Assembly: GCA_036362985.1 (NCBI GenBank)
Contig: JAYGXS010000003.1
Coordinates: 88,389,177 to 88,453,176, forward strand
Reading direction: 5' to 3'
Source: Ligula intestinalis
Taxonomy: Eukaryota; Platyhelminthes; Cestoda; Diphyllobothriidea; Diphyllobothriidae
DNA: 64,000 nt
In this document: positions 63,736 through 64,000 of the stretch, piece after piece
Position numbering within the stretch: the stretch's first letter is position 1
Layout of the letters: each line of letters begins with the position of its first letter
Notes under the pieces: generated by a model
Told to the model about the DNA's origin: nothing
What the model saw: only the letters and a program-made list of their open reading frames with translations
Databases searched by the model: none
Translations under genes and position numbers: made by a program

Positions 63736-64000
63736 AGGTTTCCTTTTTGTTTTGTGATTGGTTTACGGGTTGCATACATTGCTCTGTAATGCTCTCATGC
63801 TGCCCTAGTGCATTTATTTGCATCAAATAATAGGTAAATCTTCTTATTTTTACTTAAACTTTCCGCAATAATGCGAAACATACTATTATTCCCCATTTCC
63901 TTGGCTAACTTATCGCCAAAAAAGCAACCAATCAGCGCACTTGCATACCCTAATGTTATTTCCGGCTGAACAAGTTTGAAATTCTCCACACCTTTTCTCC
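63736..64000. other. No feature recognised at the window end
   Basis: A short minus-strand frame (63795-63989) lacks any recognisable motif and I do not call it a gene. Confidence 0.4.

Noticed and set aside
63795..63989. 64-codon minus-strand frame at the window edge
   Set aside because: No recognisable motif, AT-rich, and length expected by chance.

Overview
This window is eukaryotic and almost entirely repetitive. The only non-transposon gene I can support is a multi-exon C2H2 zinc-finger gene on the + strand (about 35.3-47.1 kb). The rest is layered, mostly decayed retrotransposons: CR1/Jockey-like LINEs of at least four families, Penelope-like elements (PLEs), one Ty3/Gypsy provirus plus a solo LTR, a MITE and small dispersed repeats. 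Two 100-N blocks (19472-19571 and 30321-30420) are scaffold gaps. The mix of PLEs, CR1-like LINEs, Gypsy, a 35-bp intron and degenerate TTAGGG repeats suggests a flatworm, perhaps a large repeat-rich tapeworm genome. That is inference, not proof.

Layout. 0-1.6 kb: AT-rich, nothing recognised. 1.6-6.85 kb: fragments of several PLE families, including a duplicated composite unit and an inverted-repeat pair. 7.05 kb: a tRNA-like sequence. 7.4-11.65 kb: minus-strand CR1-like LINE (copy A) interrupted by a ~500-bp repeat (family X). 13.2-13.7 kb: endonuclease fragment of a related LINE. 13.7-19.3 kb: minus-strand Gypsy provirus missing its 5' end and split by a + strand LINE (family E) with an open RT. 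19.4-26.6 kb: PLE end, gap, and four CR1-like remnants (C, B, H, F). 27.2-30.6 kb: the best-preserved LINE (overlapping ORF1/ORF2, RT mostly lost in a gap). 30.6-32.8 kb: LINE 3'-end debris, a TTAA-flanked MITE and a strong hairpin. 35.3-47.1 kb: zinc-finger gene lying on a rearranged segmental duplication. 48.4-51.7 kb: LINE G copy 1. 51.7-52.2 kb: solo Gypsy LTR. 52.4-61.6 kb: two PLEs of different families in tandem on the minus strand; the second has inverted terminal arms and holds two LINE insertions. 61.9-63.2 kb: decayed LINE E. 63.6-63.7 kb: interstitial telomere-like repeats.

The main points of interest are: (1) a recurrent hammerhead-ribozyme-like fold at PLE 3' ends, with dimer-type stem III and stem I covariation, one copy split by a LINE insertion; (2) a zinc-finger gene in which every finger is one 87-nt phase-1 exon, expanded by duplication and containing one dead finger exon; (3) PLE inverted terminal arms that carry the GIY-YIG coding end. 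LINE and PLE families are named from motif recognition, not database comparison. Letter labels (A, B, C, X and so on) are mine.
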